From assembly GCA_963402885.1 (NCBI GenBank), contig OY727099.1, forward strand, positions 3,150,001 through 3,214,000: a DNA stretch of 64,000 nucleotides. Reading direction: 5' to 3'. Of this stretch, positions 26,130 through 39,905 are shown piece after piece. A program made the position numbers and the translations under genes. The notes under the pieces were generated by a model. It was not told the origin of the DNA and searched no databases. It saw only the letters and a program-made list of their open reading frames with translations. How positions within the stretch are numbered: position 1 is the stretch's first letter; every line of letters starts with the position of its first letter. Source of the DNA: Antedon bifida (Eukaryota; Echinodermata; Crinoidea; Comatulida; Antedonidae).

Positions 26130-27503
26130 TAACGCCTCATGTTTACCTATTAAGCTCATTCCCGACCCTACTGAATATACTTTCAGTCATAAAGGCCAGC
26201 TATAAATAGGCCTAATTTTGTAATGTTATAACAAATTTTTTTACTATTTCCTATATACGAATGTACATCATTATAGATATGATGCAATATGCAGATTGTT
26301 GAAATATAACTTTTAATGAATTGTAACTTTAATCGTATAATCGTTATAGTAGCTTTAATAATAATGTAAAGCAGTGTGTACATATATATTTAATATGATA
26401 TAGATACACCTTTTGAATGGCACATTATACAGTAGTTATAAAACAGCGCCCTCATGATGTATAGAACGACGCGAGTTCGAAGTTTGGATAGATGGCGTTT
26501 GTTTGCCCTTATCTATTTAAATCATGGAGGATGTTTAAATTGACTACCTAACCCAGCTTAAAATGTTTCCGTGGAAACAGTAACAGGACATCGGTACTGA
26601 AGGACGCGCTTTATACTAATACATGTATTTCTCTTCTCAGGATTTTTTTTCATACAATAAAATAATAATATATACTACATATAGCGCACTTTTCATGAAA
26701 ATAACATGATTAACCGGCGCTTTACATAAAAATACATCAAGGACAAAATTAAAGAATATATTTAGGAGAGACTGAATAGAAAGTGTAATGTTCAAATTGG
26801 ATTGAATTTGGTAGCTAAATAAACGCACTTTTATACATAAAAGCTTGTCATTGAAACAAAAAAATAAATATAATACTTGGTGTCTGGCGGCGTTATTTTT
26901 GATTAAGACGCGTGTAAAAAGTAGATCACAACAAGACAGGAAAGAATATATTTACTCTTCTCTGATCACAATCATACATTTATTTATTTTGGGCTAAAAA
27001 ACAGACGTTTACTATTTCAAATTAAATAGTTAATTAATCTTGCATCTTATTTTGTTAAGAAACATTAAGGTTTAGGTGAAAATATTATGTACGTCTTTGC
27101 TATTAAATTTTATTTTAAACATTAGATATGTGAAGTTATCTCTTAGTCAATACTTAATTTCTTTAACGTGAAGTCTTATCACAATATCGGACACCCTTGA
27201 ACGAGGCCAATACGTCCGATTTTCCGGATCGATGCACTATGAACGAATTTAGGAACAATTTCTGGTTTCAGTTGTAGGCCTAGATCTGGCCCGGCCCACC
27301 CAGATAATAATGACTAATTCAAAATGCCACATTTAAAAATGGTTTGTGAGCGCTTCCAACGCGTGGTTCATTCAGAATGGAAAAAAAAAGACAAATATTT
27401 CCCTTTTGTCGAAATTCCTTACGTAAATTACACGTTAACAATAGGTCATTTTGTCTAATCAATAGACGTCCTTCGACCGAAAGAAAAACATTTGTTTTGT
27501 AAA
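26130..27503. other. Spacer between Tsp-A and Tsp-B
   Basis: Probably holds the Tsp-A 3' UTR; AATAAA occurs near 26658. No other feature recognised. Confidence 0.5.
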
Positions 27504-27639
27504 GCGTAGGTTTGTGTAATACAAACCTACGCGCTCGTTCCGCCTGAGTAGTTTAAATGACCGAAATCTGGGAGTGTCATCGAGGCGGTATTCAATCAAA
27601 TTTCGAGTCGTAGTAAGTAAACATCGCTCTACGAAAACG
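27504..27639 (+). promoter_or_regulatory. Candidate Tsp-B leader with 12-bp hairpin
   Basis: GCGTAGGTTTGT and its perfect inverse flank a five-base loop at 27504-27532. About 100 bases later a strong donor (GAAAACG|GTAAGT, 27639) could end a non-coding exon spliced to the acceptor at 30687. No TATA box is evident. Confidence 0.35.
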
Positions 27640-30600
27640 GTAAGTTTCTGCTCATATTTAATTTACTTCTTTGTTCATTAATCGAGAATATGTTATCAGT
27701 ATTAATGTGGTAATGGTATTTATGTTGATGTCGTATCGAGCAATCCTTTCCGTGAATTGTCACTGTATGGATTTTTCGAATTGTTGACAGTACTGTACAT
27801 AGAGACTGCGGAGATTCATAACGGCATACGGAGATTGACCTACTGTAGTTTATTACATATTGTAAACTACACTATACATTAACACTACTACTGTATTTCA
27901 CTTATTGTTTACTGTTTAGTACGGTATGATGAAGATTGTATCAGCTGCTGTGTTATGCTTTGGCCACGAACATAGAATAGATTCCATCTTGTCACATTGT
28001 GTATGTAAAGACTGTTACAATACTAGTACAATAGTAGTTAATTATTCCAACAAATCGATCAGCAAAACAAAAGCGAACGGTTTCGGTTGAATACGACTCA
28101 CTCTTCTTTATAGAACTATTATACGTTTCTATTGCCACTTCTTTGTAAGAGAGTGTGACTATCATTATTGCACAGAGTCGATCGGCTTTCTGGTAGGTTA
28201 TTTATGCTCTCGCTACCTCTTTTTCAAATGAAAAATGTATACTTTTTTATTCTGTAATATAATTATCAGTAATAAAGTAAGATCAACCAACTTTTTAGTT
28301 CAACTATCATGGTTTACTGTTTTTCTATTTATACATTCATCAGGTCCGATATATTTTTGGTAGGACCAATTTTCACTTCATTAAAGGAACGTTTAAAGAG
28401 CAAGGATATGTAAAATAAATATATATAATAATATTTTACAACTCATTTGGAAGAGGTCACCATCTATTGAGTTGTTTGAGAGATTCTCTATTATAATAGT
28501 AGAAATCTACAATTATTAAACCAAATCTTTCACTTCACTGGACTTATATACTATCTATGCTATATACGTTGAAGTCCGAAAATTAAAAAAAAAACAATTA
28601 AAACAATTTGGCCCGATTTTATCGGTATGGGAGTGGACGATAAACAATTTTTTGTTTTTGTATGGCCTTTATTTAGCATAATTTTAAATTGAAGATAACA
28701 AATAAAAGGAGATGATACAATGCTTGTGCGTTTGGATGAGAAACTGATGATCAAATAGGAACTCACAACAGTGGTTGCTATAACAACAAGCTCACGTTTT
28801 ATAAATACTTCCTCAATCGTAGCCTTATTTTGAAGATTTAAGAATTTTAAATTTATTACTTCTTTTGTTCAACATTTATCTTATATTTAATAAATGTGTT
28901 GTGTTGAGAAATTTATATTCTATAAATATTGTACTGTACTTGCTAATAATATACCAATTACCATGGAGGTATACATTATTTTATAGCTATACTAAAACAG
29001 TCAGTGACCTTGTCTTTAGCTCGTGAATAATTAACATACTTATATGCAGCAGTACCAGTAAATATTGTTATTATTCTTTTAATAGGAACGGCGCAAACAC
29101 AAAACTTTGCTTTCATATTTATATAAATTTTCTTCCTATATCAAATGGTTGTAGGCCTAAATTATTTATACGCAACTTCACGAAGTGTGAATAGTGCTAG
29201 ATAGTATGTCAGAGTGAGCTGTTATTATCAATCAAAATGACTATTTTTTCGACCTCTCTATATAAAAAAGAATTCAGTGATTAAAACTAATGATATATTC
29301 TTTAACATTACGACCGAATGATAATGACGTATATTTTGCCATTCACTTTTGAACAATCTATGTATGCCTAGGCTACAACGACCTAATTAATCTACCATTT
29401 GTACTGTGTGAGTGCAATTAATACTTAATACTCCCTGGTGTTGAGCCAACGCCTAATTCCAGGGTCAATCAAAACTGCTATTCTATAATTCCAGAATCTG
29501 TTTTCGTGATTAAAATATAAAGAATGCATGACATAAGTAGCCCACGGGAGTCATACAAGTTAATGAGCAATGCATCTTTCCTATTAAGTATAGTGCTTGA
29601 CACATGGTGTTTATATTATAGGCCCAATTGTTCCATAATAATATAATAATGCGCGCCTACAGCCTATATTTAAACAATAATATAAAACAAATGTATACAA
29701 CTATGTTTTTTCATGACATAAATATTATTTAGAAAATATTTCCACGTTTAGTACAGTGAAAGTAGTATAGTATAGTATAGCTTGTGTTTTATTTACAACG
29801 TACCACCATGACGTCATCATGCAGACGTTATAATCGAAAGGAATTACTTCCGGTTTAATTCAAACGCCCCTCAGAGTGAGTTGCATTGGTGTACTAATGC
29901 AGCTGGTTTTAAAAGGTTGACGTATGTAAATACGGTATGACATATAGGTTTGACTCGACAACCGTAATAATAAAATAAAATTGATGGATAATTAATTTCG
30001 GGATTCACTTTCCCCACCCCATGGGGCACCAACTTCCAATATTTGTTTGCGATGAGTTTGACATTTCTGACTCTTTGTTATATGGAATGTACGCAATTGT
30101 TGTAGGCCTATGTTTATACTGTATATATGGATAAAAAGAGCGTTGTTTATGTACAACAATATACTGTTATTATAGATAGGTTAGATAAATTTCAATGGCG
30201 CTCATTAGCATAATTGTACACTCATTATATTGCGGTAATGAAATAAAAACCATCGGTTCCCACGACAACGAATACAATATTGCAATTATTAACTGCAGGT
30301 CTACAACGCCCTATCATGTATTTGATTGAGTAATATTTAAATCAGTCAGTTATAGTCCCAGGAATATAATTATTTATTGTTTTTGTTATGATAGTTTGGC
30401 ATATGAACCGTGACAGTCCGCAGTTTTCCACTGACATTCATTATTAAAATCATGAATATTTTTGTTTACTCCTTCGAAAAAACCATACCGTAGGCCACTA
30501 ATTATCTTTCGATATATTGGTCTCGTTTGAAACATGCCCATTATTATGGTTTTAAGTTCTTTTAGGTCATTTTTTGTTCATTTTGTTCTTAAATAAAACC

Positions 30601-30708
30601 ATCCGTTCTTCATACGAAACTTTAGAAAAAAAGAGAAGTATAAGCTGCTAACATATCATTTTACAGTATGTTATTATTTTATTGCAGAAAACGAAAACCT
30701 AGTTCATC

Positions 30709-33700
30709 ATGGGTGATTGTTGTACAGCATGCGGATCTGGAATTGCTAAAATCATATTATTTGTACTAAACTTGATTGTGTGGGTAAGTAATACTAATAC
30801 AGAACTAACTTGTTGCCCTTTAACTTACTGCTGAAGTACGGTAAGCTTTAATACAGCAGAACCGGATGGGAACCAATGAAATGTCACCTTGATAGGAGTG
30901 TCTCTTTGATGTGTATTGGCCGTAGTGTAAAAACATATTGATCCTTGTTTGTTTCACGAAAAAGGAACCCCTTAATATATCCACTGAGTAAAGGTAACTC
31001 CCGTATTGATTCCTGAACGTAGGAGAATGAGCTAATTTTACTAAGCCTCGGCATTACGTGGCAGGGTGGCTATACGCCTTTCTACGCCGCCTTATCCTCC
31101 CTAGTATTTTCAACCAGGTGCTCATTTATAGCTGAGTATTGACTGTGAGTTGTCGGGAATTGAACCCGGGTCGCTCTGTATGACAGTCAAGTGTGCTGGG
31201 GTTCTAACATTCCCCAATAACTGAACAAATATAAAACAATAATCATTCTATACGGTGGCCTTTTTCGTGTAGGACGACAATATTTATAAGTCGCGTTTTT
31301 AACTTCCCGTGAAGTCATTGGTGATGGACCAATACATCCCAATTACCTCCTTTGAAACTATACTGTACCGGATAAGGTTGGCCACTTAACACGAAACTGA
31401 TGATAATAAATATACGGTAGTAGTAGGCCTACTCATTTCTTACATTGTATATACCAAGAACGTATAACTATCCTTTGTAATAATTCAAAGCATAAATTTA
31501 ATGTACGGTAACGGTGGCAATTAGTGCATTATTATATTTTTTTTAATATGATGAATTTTATTATCATAATTATTTTTACGGAATGAATATGATTTCATAA
31601 CAACACGTTGCTGGGTAACTAGTAAATACGTTTGCATTTTACGTCGACTACAGTATTATTCTTCAATTAAATGTGAAGTATTTTCAATTGACTCTAAAGT
31701 TTAATATCATTATATAATATGTTAATTATTATTGTTATAGTGTTTTGTGATACTAAATCAATTATATACTAATTAATTTAGGCCTACATAAATTAACTTA
31801 GGACTCGTTATTAATTTTATTATAGTTTATTTGGCCTTCTATCGATTTGAACACGCAGCATGTTGCTCTTTACCATGATGATCAACATTGCAAGGCCGCT
31901 CACAGAACAACAATAACATTTTAATAATAAACGCATTCAATATTATCAATATAACCTTATATTCCCAAAGGCGTATAGTCATTGTGTACAAACGCAGGCT
32001 TAAGTGATTGTGTGGTAATCATAGTGTCCAGTTTGATTAAATTCAATATTCACAATCTACTTTATTAACGCAAAGAATATATATTTCGTTATAGAGTAAC
32101 ATAGAGCAAAATTTCTCTATGTATCTGTATAATGAATGGGTACAGCGCCCACCTGCAAATGCTGGCCTAATCCCAGGTTAATGTGTCGACTTGGAATGTA
32201 ATATCAGGGAGTTGTAAAATATTTTTATTTTTTTCCTAATTTACAACTCCCTGGTAATATTAAAACTGTCCTACAATTTCTTGCTATGTAATATCACGGT
32301 TTATCACGGAAGCTCGAGGTCTTAATAATAAATGATGTATAGTTAATATTAAAAGATGTTTATGCCTTAATGAAATTGTTAATCAAGATAGGCCTATGTA
32401 GCAATAGCATCATTTGTCAGATTCAGACGTGCTAGACCTACATTATATTACGGTGTGAAGCACTTAAAAATGTCTTCTTCGCTCTACTAATAACGGATTC
32501 CCTGCCATTGTGTTTTCTACGTTTAGCTGTCTCGTCTACGTCGTACTGCGACAAACTGATCTTCTTATGTGACGTCATTATGACGTCATTAACATTACTG
32601 TTATTATACATTAATGAATTTGAAGGCTTACCGGTATTGCTTAATAAAGGCTAAGTACCCTTAAACCGAATATCTTGATGACATTAGTAATAATTAGTGA
32701 TAAGTAATACATATGTATACATGTGTTATAAGGTTAACCATAAATCAAATAAGAGTTGATGTTGTATGTCCATCTGTCCGTCTGACTAATTCAATAACGT
32801 GGTGAGGAGAAAGGGGTACAACTGACGTATACGTTTGATTTAAATAACAATCTATGGTACCGTACGCAATACATTTTTTACGATGCTAAATAATGATCAT
32901 CATTTTCATTTCAGATAGCGGGATGCGTGATACTAGGACTTGGTGCATATGTGTACATTGAGGCAGACGATTTCTCATCGCTCATTGAATCCGATACAAT
33001 TTACAACTTTGCCATTTTACTGATGGCTACGGGTGGATTTTTGTTCTTGGTTGGATTAAGCGGCTGTTACGGTGCATGCGCAGAGAATGTTTGTTGTCTG
33101 ATGCTGGTAAGCTCATAAGCTGTACATTATTGTAAATATGTAATGTGTGGCCTGTGGTTTCAGTTCACTGGAAACAGAGGAAATGTTTGTGTGGGCCCTG
33201 TACTGTACGTGCCACGCCTAAATTATCTATGGGGTATCGAATTTTTTAGACTACAGATGTCACAAACTCCATTTTCTTTCATTCTTCCACCTCCTTCTCC
33301 TCTTATATAGCAGTTCATGCAAAAAGAAACTACACACGTTGTATACTTATAATACTTATATACTTACTTACTTCTACTTTCTTATACTTATTAAAGTTAT
33401 ATAAGTAACGGTTTCAATCGTTTATAAACAGTAAAAACAAACTCTATTTCTTCATGCTTCCACACCTCCTTATCCTCTTATATAGCAGTACAGAAAGAAA
33501 CTACACACGTTGTATACTTACTGTATATACTTACTTATACTTTTACTTACTTATTCAAGTTTTATAAGTCACGTATATCGTTTATACACAGAAAACAGTG
33601 AAATTAATAATTAATAACAAATCTTCATTAATTTTTTGTAGTATTTTGGATTAATGGTTATTGTGTTGATTATGCAATTAGCCGGTGGTATCATGGCATT

Positions 33701-36242
33701 TATCTATCAAGATGACGTAAGTAATTGTGTTGTCCTTCTCCACATATTTTCTATGAATATATTCATAGTCACACTACCATGGTATCGGCTGACGATTTAT
33801 GTTTGTGACTTGTTGAGATTTTGACGGTTATGTTCAGTTTATTTAGTGATTGGTTGATTTTGAAGGAGCTAATCAATTACAGGCAAATTTACACAGACGA
33901 GCGGGTAGCGATAAGCGGAAAACTCCCCTCCCCCCACCTTCCCCACCACGAGAATCTGTATCTATCCTGGGTTTCTGCTCAACCGCTTTTTGTAAATGGT
34001 CATAAGAAAGAACATTACCGTTACCGCTCATCTGTGTAAATTGGCCTTAAGAGTCAATAGGCCTATATTTAACTTAACACTGTACGGCCGATGTAATTAC
34101 AAGCAAAAACACGATTGTATTATAATTATTATAAATTGCACTTTTTTCTGTTTTTAAATAGTTGCGAGCTGAAATAGAGACTACAATGCAAAATGCTATT
34201 AAGAACGATTATGACACAAACACAGAAACAAAAGACTCAATAGATTATGTGCAGGAAAAGGTAAGTAGGAAAATATCAAAGTACAGTAGAACCTCTTGGG
34301 ACAGCTTTTAGACCTTCAAAAAGTTAGTAGTATTAAATCACATATCGCCCCTCGTTTGTTAGACGAGAATGCGTGGTGTCCCAAATGGAGTGGTGCTATT
34401 GCAGTAACTATGGTAATTAGGCCTATAGTTGTTGTGTATTATTATGAATAAAGCACCAAAAAAACATTTTAGAACAGAACTCGTAAAGGGCTATAGCAAC
34501 TCATCATTCAAGATTCGAGTATGCGACTATCGTTAGCTTATATTTTGTAAGAAAGATAGTAGGCCTAAATTAGTAGATCGGTGACATGTAAAGTAGATAC
34601 CTCGGCCGATTCTCACTTCTGCAAATGTCGTATCGCATCTACTAGCACAACATGTAATACTGCTTGACATGTGACTACTATCTTAGGAGCAATATCACAT
34701 GTGACACTTTATTTACCCATCTCTATCCTTATAAAAATAAAGTATTATCCACATGTGTCGTGACTGCGCATCACACAATACTGCCTAGAAAGGACAGTGG
34801 GCCGAATCGGATGAGAACCTTAAACTTATGCCGTATTGAATTTCTTAATAGTTTGAATGCTGTGGAGCTATTTCACCAGCAGACTGGGATGGCAGATCCT
34901 TGGGAAAACCTGCATCATGTTGTAAGGAAACAGACTGTAACCCGTCAACGTCGGGAACTACATGGGAATCTGTAAGTGCAGTGCAGGCCTAACCAATGGT
35001 CATCATAATTGATTATCATTGTAATTATTATCATCATAATTATTGTCATCATTAATCATCACATCAAAGTCATAATAACCATTCCAATTTACTCTCGAAA
35101 TTTGCATGCATGTTTTTGTTACTGATGTGACATTTAACAATAACATTTTGATATTTCCCAACTCGCTCACCAAGCAGCTGCTTATTTATACCTCCTATAC
35201 CATTGATTATTTATTTCACAGGGATGTGTCGACGCTGTTGACGATTGGGGAAAGCAGAATCTTTTGATTCTCGGTGGCCTGTGTCTTGGTCTACTAGTCT
35301 TTGAGGTATGAGCACTATCGCACTTTTTTTAAATAGATAAAGAATTTGTAGATTGGTTATAAAGATAGGTTCCCAATGATGCAGCGCAACGATGTAAGCG
35401 GAAGGCAAGTGAGTTGACCAATGACAAGCAACAGTTTGAATAATCCATCGCTTGTGATTGGTCAAATCGCTTGGGTTGCTCAATTTCGTCTCTGTGGGAA
35501 TTCAATTCAATTCAATTCAAAGCAACATTTATTTTCTCCTTTCATATACAAAACAGATTTCAATGAACAATATATATGTAAACAAAATTTCGAAAGAAGA
35601 AGGTACACGCCCAGAAAGATGAAAAACACATCTTGTGGAGGACGTACCTATTACAGACACAGACAATGAAAATTTAACAAAAATATAAATGAAAAATAAA
35701 AAATAAAATTGACCGAGGAAAAGTTAATATTTGGAAATAAGGTGACTTTTAAGTTTAGATAAAAATGATTTGCTAGAAACAGAGTTTAAGATGGGGAGTG
35801 GCAGATCGTTCCAAAAAGTGGGTCCGGAATACCTAATGTTGTGTTGAAAGTGGTTGGTTTTATGGGTTGGAATATTTAATTTTGAACAAATAGGGGTATG
35901 ATGATAATGAATTGAAGAATTTGGAGTGAACATGGAGCAGAGATGTTTGGGAAGGTTAGAATTAATAGAAAAAAAGATGAACGAGCCTTGTTGGGTTAGA
36001 TTGATATCGGAGACTTTGAGAAGATTAAGCTTTGAAAAAAGATGAGATGAATGAGACAGGGGTGGGGCGCCAGATATAACCCTGATGGGTTATGTCGATG
36101 TGTTATGTCACCAAATAAAGTATGGCCAAATAGCCAAAAGTAATGACACAAAATAAAACTATTTCGTTTTATTATTGTTTCTTTTCAGCTTATTCCAATG
36201 TGCCTTGCTTGTTGCTTAAGGAAATTGATCAAAAACGACTAA
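30709..36242 (+). CDS. Tetraspanin Tsp-B, 7 coding exons, 232 aa
   Basis: Tetraspanin, a four-TM membrane scaffold; ligand and partners are not inferable. Coding exons: 30709-30783, 32915-33106, 33642-33716, 34162-34260, 34852-34971, 35222-35305, 36189-36242, all phase 0 with GT/AG borders. The N-terminus (MGDCCTACGSG) is cysteine-rich and probably palmitoylated. The TM2-TM3 loop contains GCYGACAENVCC, close to the family consensus. The large loop has FECCG at 148-152, SCC at 169-171, C176 and GC at 188-189. The tail after TM4 contains ACC. No usable N-glycosylation sequon is seen in the large loop (the only Asn-X-Ser has Pro at X). A non-coding first exon ending at 27639 (gaaaacg|gtaagt) and spliced to 30688 is plausible. 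Intron 3 has a short alternative reading frame but no exon. The stop is followed within 1.2 kb by a large satellite array. Confidence 0.93.
31040..31210 (-). mobile_element. tRNA-derived SINE (family S2)
   Basis: On the minus strand a tRNA-like head ends in an intact box B (GGGTTCAATTCCC), followed by the S2 body (GAGCACCTGGTTGAAAATAC, GGCGGCGTAGAAAGG). Intron 1 of Tsp-B, antisense. Confidence 0.6.
32205..32253. mobile_element. 49-bp palindromic micro-MITE with 7-bp target duplication
   Basis: CAGGGAGTTGTAAA at 32205 and its inverse ending at 32253. Flanked directly by GTAATAT on both sides (32198-32204 and 32254-32260). Intron 1 of Tsp-B. The CAGGG terminus resembles hAT elements. Confidence 0.7.
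33261..33600. repeat. Direct duplication, about 176-bp period, in Tsp-B intron 2
   Basis: Two copies share ACAAACTC, CTTATATAGCAGT, AGAAACTACACACGTTGTAT and ATACTTACTTA runs. They carry pyrimidine-rich stretches upstream of the exon 3 acceptor at 33641. Confidence 0.75.
35363..35500. mobile_element. Palindromic MITE family A, copy 5
   Basis: Contains GCAAGTGAGTTGACCAATGA, then CAATCC-like ATAATCCATCGCTTGTGATT and the GGTCAAATCGC inverse. The left end is GGTTCCCAATG. The tail of a LINE abuts its right end. Intron 6 of Tsp-B. Confidence 0.7.
35496..36065 (-). mobile_element. LINE 3' remnant with (AATTG)n tail
   Basis: On the minus strand about 36055-35724 translates to the C-terminal region of a LINE polymerase: FSKLNLLKVSDI, then IRYSGPTFWNDLPLPI and SFLSKLKSHL, the block found just before the stop of CR1-like ORF2. 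About 230 bases of 3' UTR follow, ending in AATAAATG and a (AATTG)n tail at 35502-35520. It is inserted at the edge of a palindromic MITE in the last intron of Tsp-B, antisense to the gene. No catalytic domain remains. Confidence 0.75.
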
Positions 36243-37394
36243 ATATGGTAATATTTTATGGTTCTTGTCTACGAACTGTGTTTTAAAATTACTACCCATT
36301 AACATGTTTTATATTATAGAGTTGTCATTACTCTATTTCAAAGAATTTCTTAAACGTTTTTTAGTTAACCATGTCGATTGTATATACTGGTACTTGTATT
36401 TATCAATGTAGAAAGTGTTGTTTTTAATCTAGGCATTCGGGTTGTATTGAAGTGTAAAAAAGTGTATTTCAATCTTAATTATAAACCCAACACCACGTTA
36501 CATAAGCTACGGAAAACATGGCGATTGTAACAATATTGATAACAAGTTTAGGCCTAGAAAATTGATATGAAACACTAGGCAGCCAAATTTACTCGGCCGG
36601 GACTTTCTTTTGATAAAGTAAACCTACATTCGAACAGTAATGTACGATAGGCTACAGTAGATATAGTACTATACAATAATGTCTTTCGAAAACAGCACCG
36701 CCAAAATTAAGTTTTAACTTTGCTTAGGCCTAGAACCTTCTAAACTTTATTCGACTAATTGTTTTAATATAGAGGTTAGAACACGTCACGCGGCCAAGTG
36801 AATTGTGTGTTTGTACTTTGTGGAAATATGCACACTTTCATTAATAATATATTAAAGATACATTTTAAAAACTAATTAAACTTTTTTTTAAAGTTTATAA
36901 ACAATTGCAGTGCGAAGGAAGAAATCAGGAAATTAGTTATACGTATTTTAATTTTATAAGTGTGTATTTTTTATTTAAGGATTGCAACAATGTAATTGGT
37001 CATACGTTTTCATACCTTACTCTGACCTAGACTGTCCTTTATACAGAAAATTGCTAACAACTATTTTTTTTATTACAATACCTTATCTGGTCTTTGATAG
37101 GATGGAGAATACAATACATACAAAATAATCTATATTTATAATGAAAACACTTTTAATATTTTTAACGATGTTGTTATAGATTTTAACCGATTTTGAATTT
37201 TATCTTGTAACTATTTATAACAATGTTATTTCTGAATTATAGTGATAGCGCGTTAATAATATATACGATTAAATACAAGGTTTATCGTATCTTTAGTGGA
37301 TATTGTAAAGTAATGAAGCAAAAAGACCGACTTAATTGTTGAAAGAAAAAGATGACATTCTTATTGTTGAGGTAACATGCACGATTTATAATAT

Positions 37395-38740
37395 AGTAAC
37401 CAGTTATGTCGAAAAATAAAAGAGTACAGGGATTTTTTCCAAAAATGGCCAAAATATCCACTTTTTAAAATTCAAATATTATGCAATAATATTTCTCTAT
37501 ATGTATATATTACGTTATAATCATCTTATAGACTGTTTTTCACCAGTTATGTCGAAAAATAAAAGGGTCGAAACTTGGTCATTTTCGACAAAATCCCTGT
37601 TCTATAGTACAGGGATTTTTTCCAAAAATGGCCAAAATATCCACTTTTTAAAATTCAAATATTATGCAATAATATTGCTATATATGTGCATATATTGCGT
37701 TATAATAATCTTATAGACTGTTTGTAACCAGTTATGTCGAAAAATAAAAGGGTCGAAATTTGGTCATTTTTCGAAAAATTCCCTGTACTATAGTACAGGG
37801 ATTTTTTCCAAAAATGGCCAAAATATCCACTTATTAAAATTCAAATATTATGCAATAATATTGCTATATCTTTGCATATATTGTGTTATCATTATCTTAT
37901 AGACTGTTTGTAACCAGTTATGTCGAAAAATAAAAGGGTTGAAATTTGGTCATTTTTCGACAAAATCCCTGTACTATAGTACAGGGATTTTTTCCAAAAA
38001 TGGCCAAAATATCCACATTTTAAAATTCAAATATTTTGCAATAATATTGCTATATATGTGCATATAATTATTGTCTTATAGACTGTTGGTAACCACTTAT
38101 GTCGAAAAATAAAAAGGTAGACATTTGGTCTTTTTCTATAGTACAGGGATTTTTTCAAAAAATGTCCAAAATATCCACTTTCTAAAATCAAATTATTATG
38201 CAATAATATTGCTATATATGTACATAATATTGAGTTATCATCATCTTATAGACTGTTTGTAACCAGTTATGTCGAAAAATAAAATGGCCAAAATATCCAC
38301 TTTTTAAAATTTAATTATTATGAAATAATATTGCTATATATGTGTATATATTGCGTTATAATCATCTTATAGACTTTTTGTAACCAGTTTTGTCGAAAAA
38401 TAAAATAGTACAGGGATATTTTCCAAATGTGGCCAAAATATCCACTTTTTAAAATTCAAATATTATGCAATAATATTGCTATATATGCATATATTGTCTA
38501 ATAGACTGTTTGTAACCGGTTATGTCAAAAAATAAAAGGGTTGAAATTTGGTGATTTTCGACAAAATCCCTGTACAGGGATTTTTTCCAATAATGGCCAA
38601 ATTATCCACATTTTAAAATTCAAATATTATGCAATAATATTGCTCTATATGTGTATATATTGCGTTATAATCATCTTATAGACTGTTTGTCACCAGTTAT
38701 GTCGAAAAATAAAAGGGTCGAAATTTGGTCATTTTCGAAA
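37395..38740 (+). repeat. Satellite array, type A monomers (about 170-185 bp)
   Basis: Head-to-tail copies beginning ACCAGTTATGTCGAAAAATA at about 37400, 37544, 37727, 37912, 38093, 38262, 38381, 38515 and 38692; two are shortened. A typical monomer continues AGGGTCGAAATTTGGTCATT, a palindrome CCCTGTACTATAGTACAGGG, then CCAAAAATGGCCAAAATATCC and an AT-rich part (ATTATGCAATAATATTGC). Each monomer contains AATAAA. Confidence 0.9.
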
Positions 38741-39905
38741 AAATCCCTGTACAGGGAAATATTCGAAAAATGGGCATTTTTCGACCCTTTTATTTTTTGA
38801 CATAAATGGTTACTATAGCACAATAAACATGCGCAGAGTCGAATAATGGGTTCTGCGCATGCCAACTATGCTATAGTATCCAGTTTTTTCGAAAAATAAA
38901 AAGGTCGAAATTTGACCATTTTTGGAAAAAATCCCTGTACTATAGTACAGAAAAATTTTCAAAAAATGGGCATTTTTCGACCCTTTTATTTTTGGACATA
39001 AATGGTTACTATAGCACAATAAACATGCGCAGAGTCGAATAATGTATTCTGCGCATGCCAACTATGCTATAGTAACCAGTTTTATCGAAAAATAAAATGG
39101 TCAAAATTTGGCCATTTTTGGAAAAAATCCCTGTACTATAGTACAGGGAAATTTCCGAAGAATGGGCATTTTTCGACCTTTTTATTTTTGGACATAAATG
39201 GTTACTATAGAACAATAAACATGCGCAGAGTCGAATAATGGGTTCTGCGCATGTCAACTATGCTATAGTAACCAGTTTTATCGAAAAATAAAAAGGTCGA
39301 AATTTGGCCATTTTTTGAAAAAATCCCTGTACAATTATAGTACAGGGAAATTTTCGAAAAATGGGCATTTTTCGACCCCTTTATATTTTGACATAAATGG
39401 TTACTATAGCACAATAAACATGCGGAGAGTCGAATAATGGGTTCTGCGCATGTCAACTATGCTATAGTAACCAGTTTTATCGAAAAATAAAAAGGTCGAA
39501 ATATGGCCATTTTTTGAAAAAATCCCTGTACTATAGTACAGGGAAATTTTCGAAAAATGGGCATTTTTCGACCCCTTTATATTTTGACATAAATGGTTAC
39601 TATAGCACAATAAACATGCGGAGAGTCGAATAATGGGTTCTGCGCATGTCAACTATGCTATAGTAACCAGTTTTATCGAAAAATAAAAAGGTCGAAATAT
39701 GGCCATTTTTGAAAAAAATCCCTGTACTATAGTTCAGGGAAATTTTCGAAAAATGGGCTTTTTTCGACCCTTTTATTTTTGGACATAAATGGTTACTATA
39801 GCACAATAAACATGCGCAGAGTCGAATAATGGGTTCTGCGCATGCCAACTATGCTATAGTAACCAGTTTTATCGAAAAATAAAAAGGTCGAAATTTGGCC
39901 ATTTT
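38741..39905 (-). repeat. Satellite array, type B monomers (196 bp, doubly palindromic)
   Basis: Five to six copies at spacings of 196, 196, 199 and 196 bases. Each monomer has two palindromic centres: CTGTACTATAGTACAG, with arms of about 75 bases up to CTATAGTAACCA on each side, and ATGCGCAG...CTGCGCAT. On the minus strand each copy has an 82-codon open frame overlapping the next copy in another frame. Confidence 0.9.
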
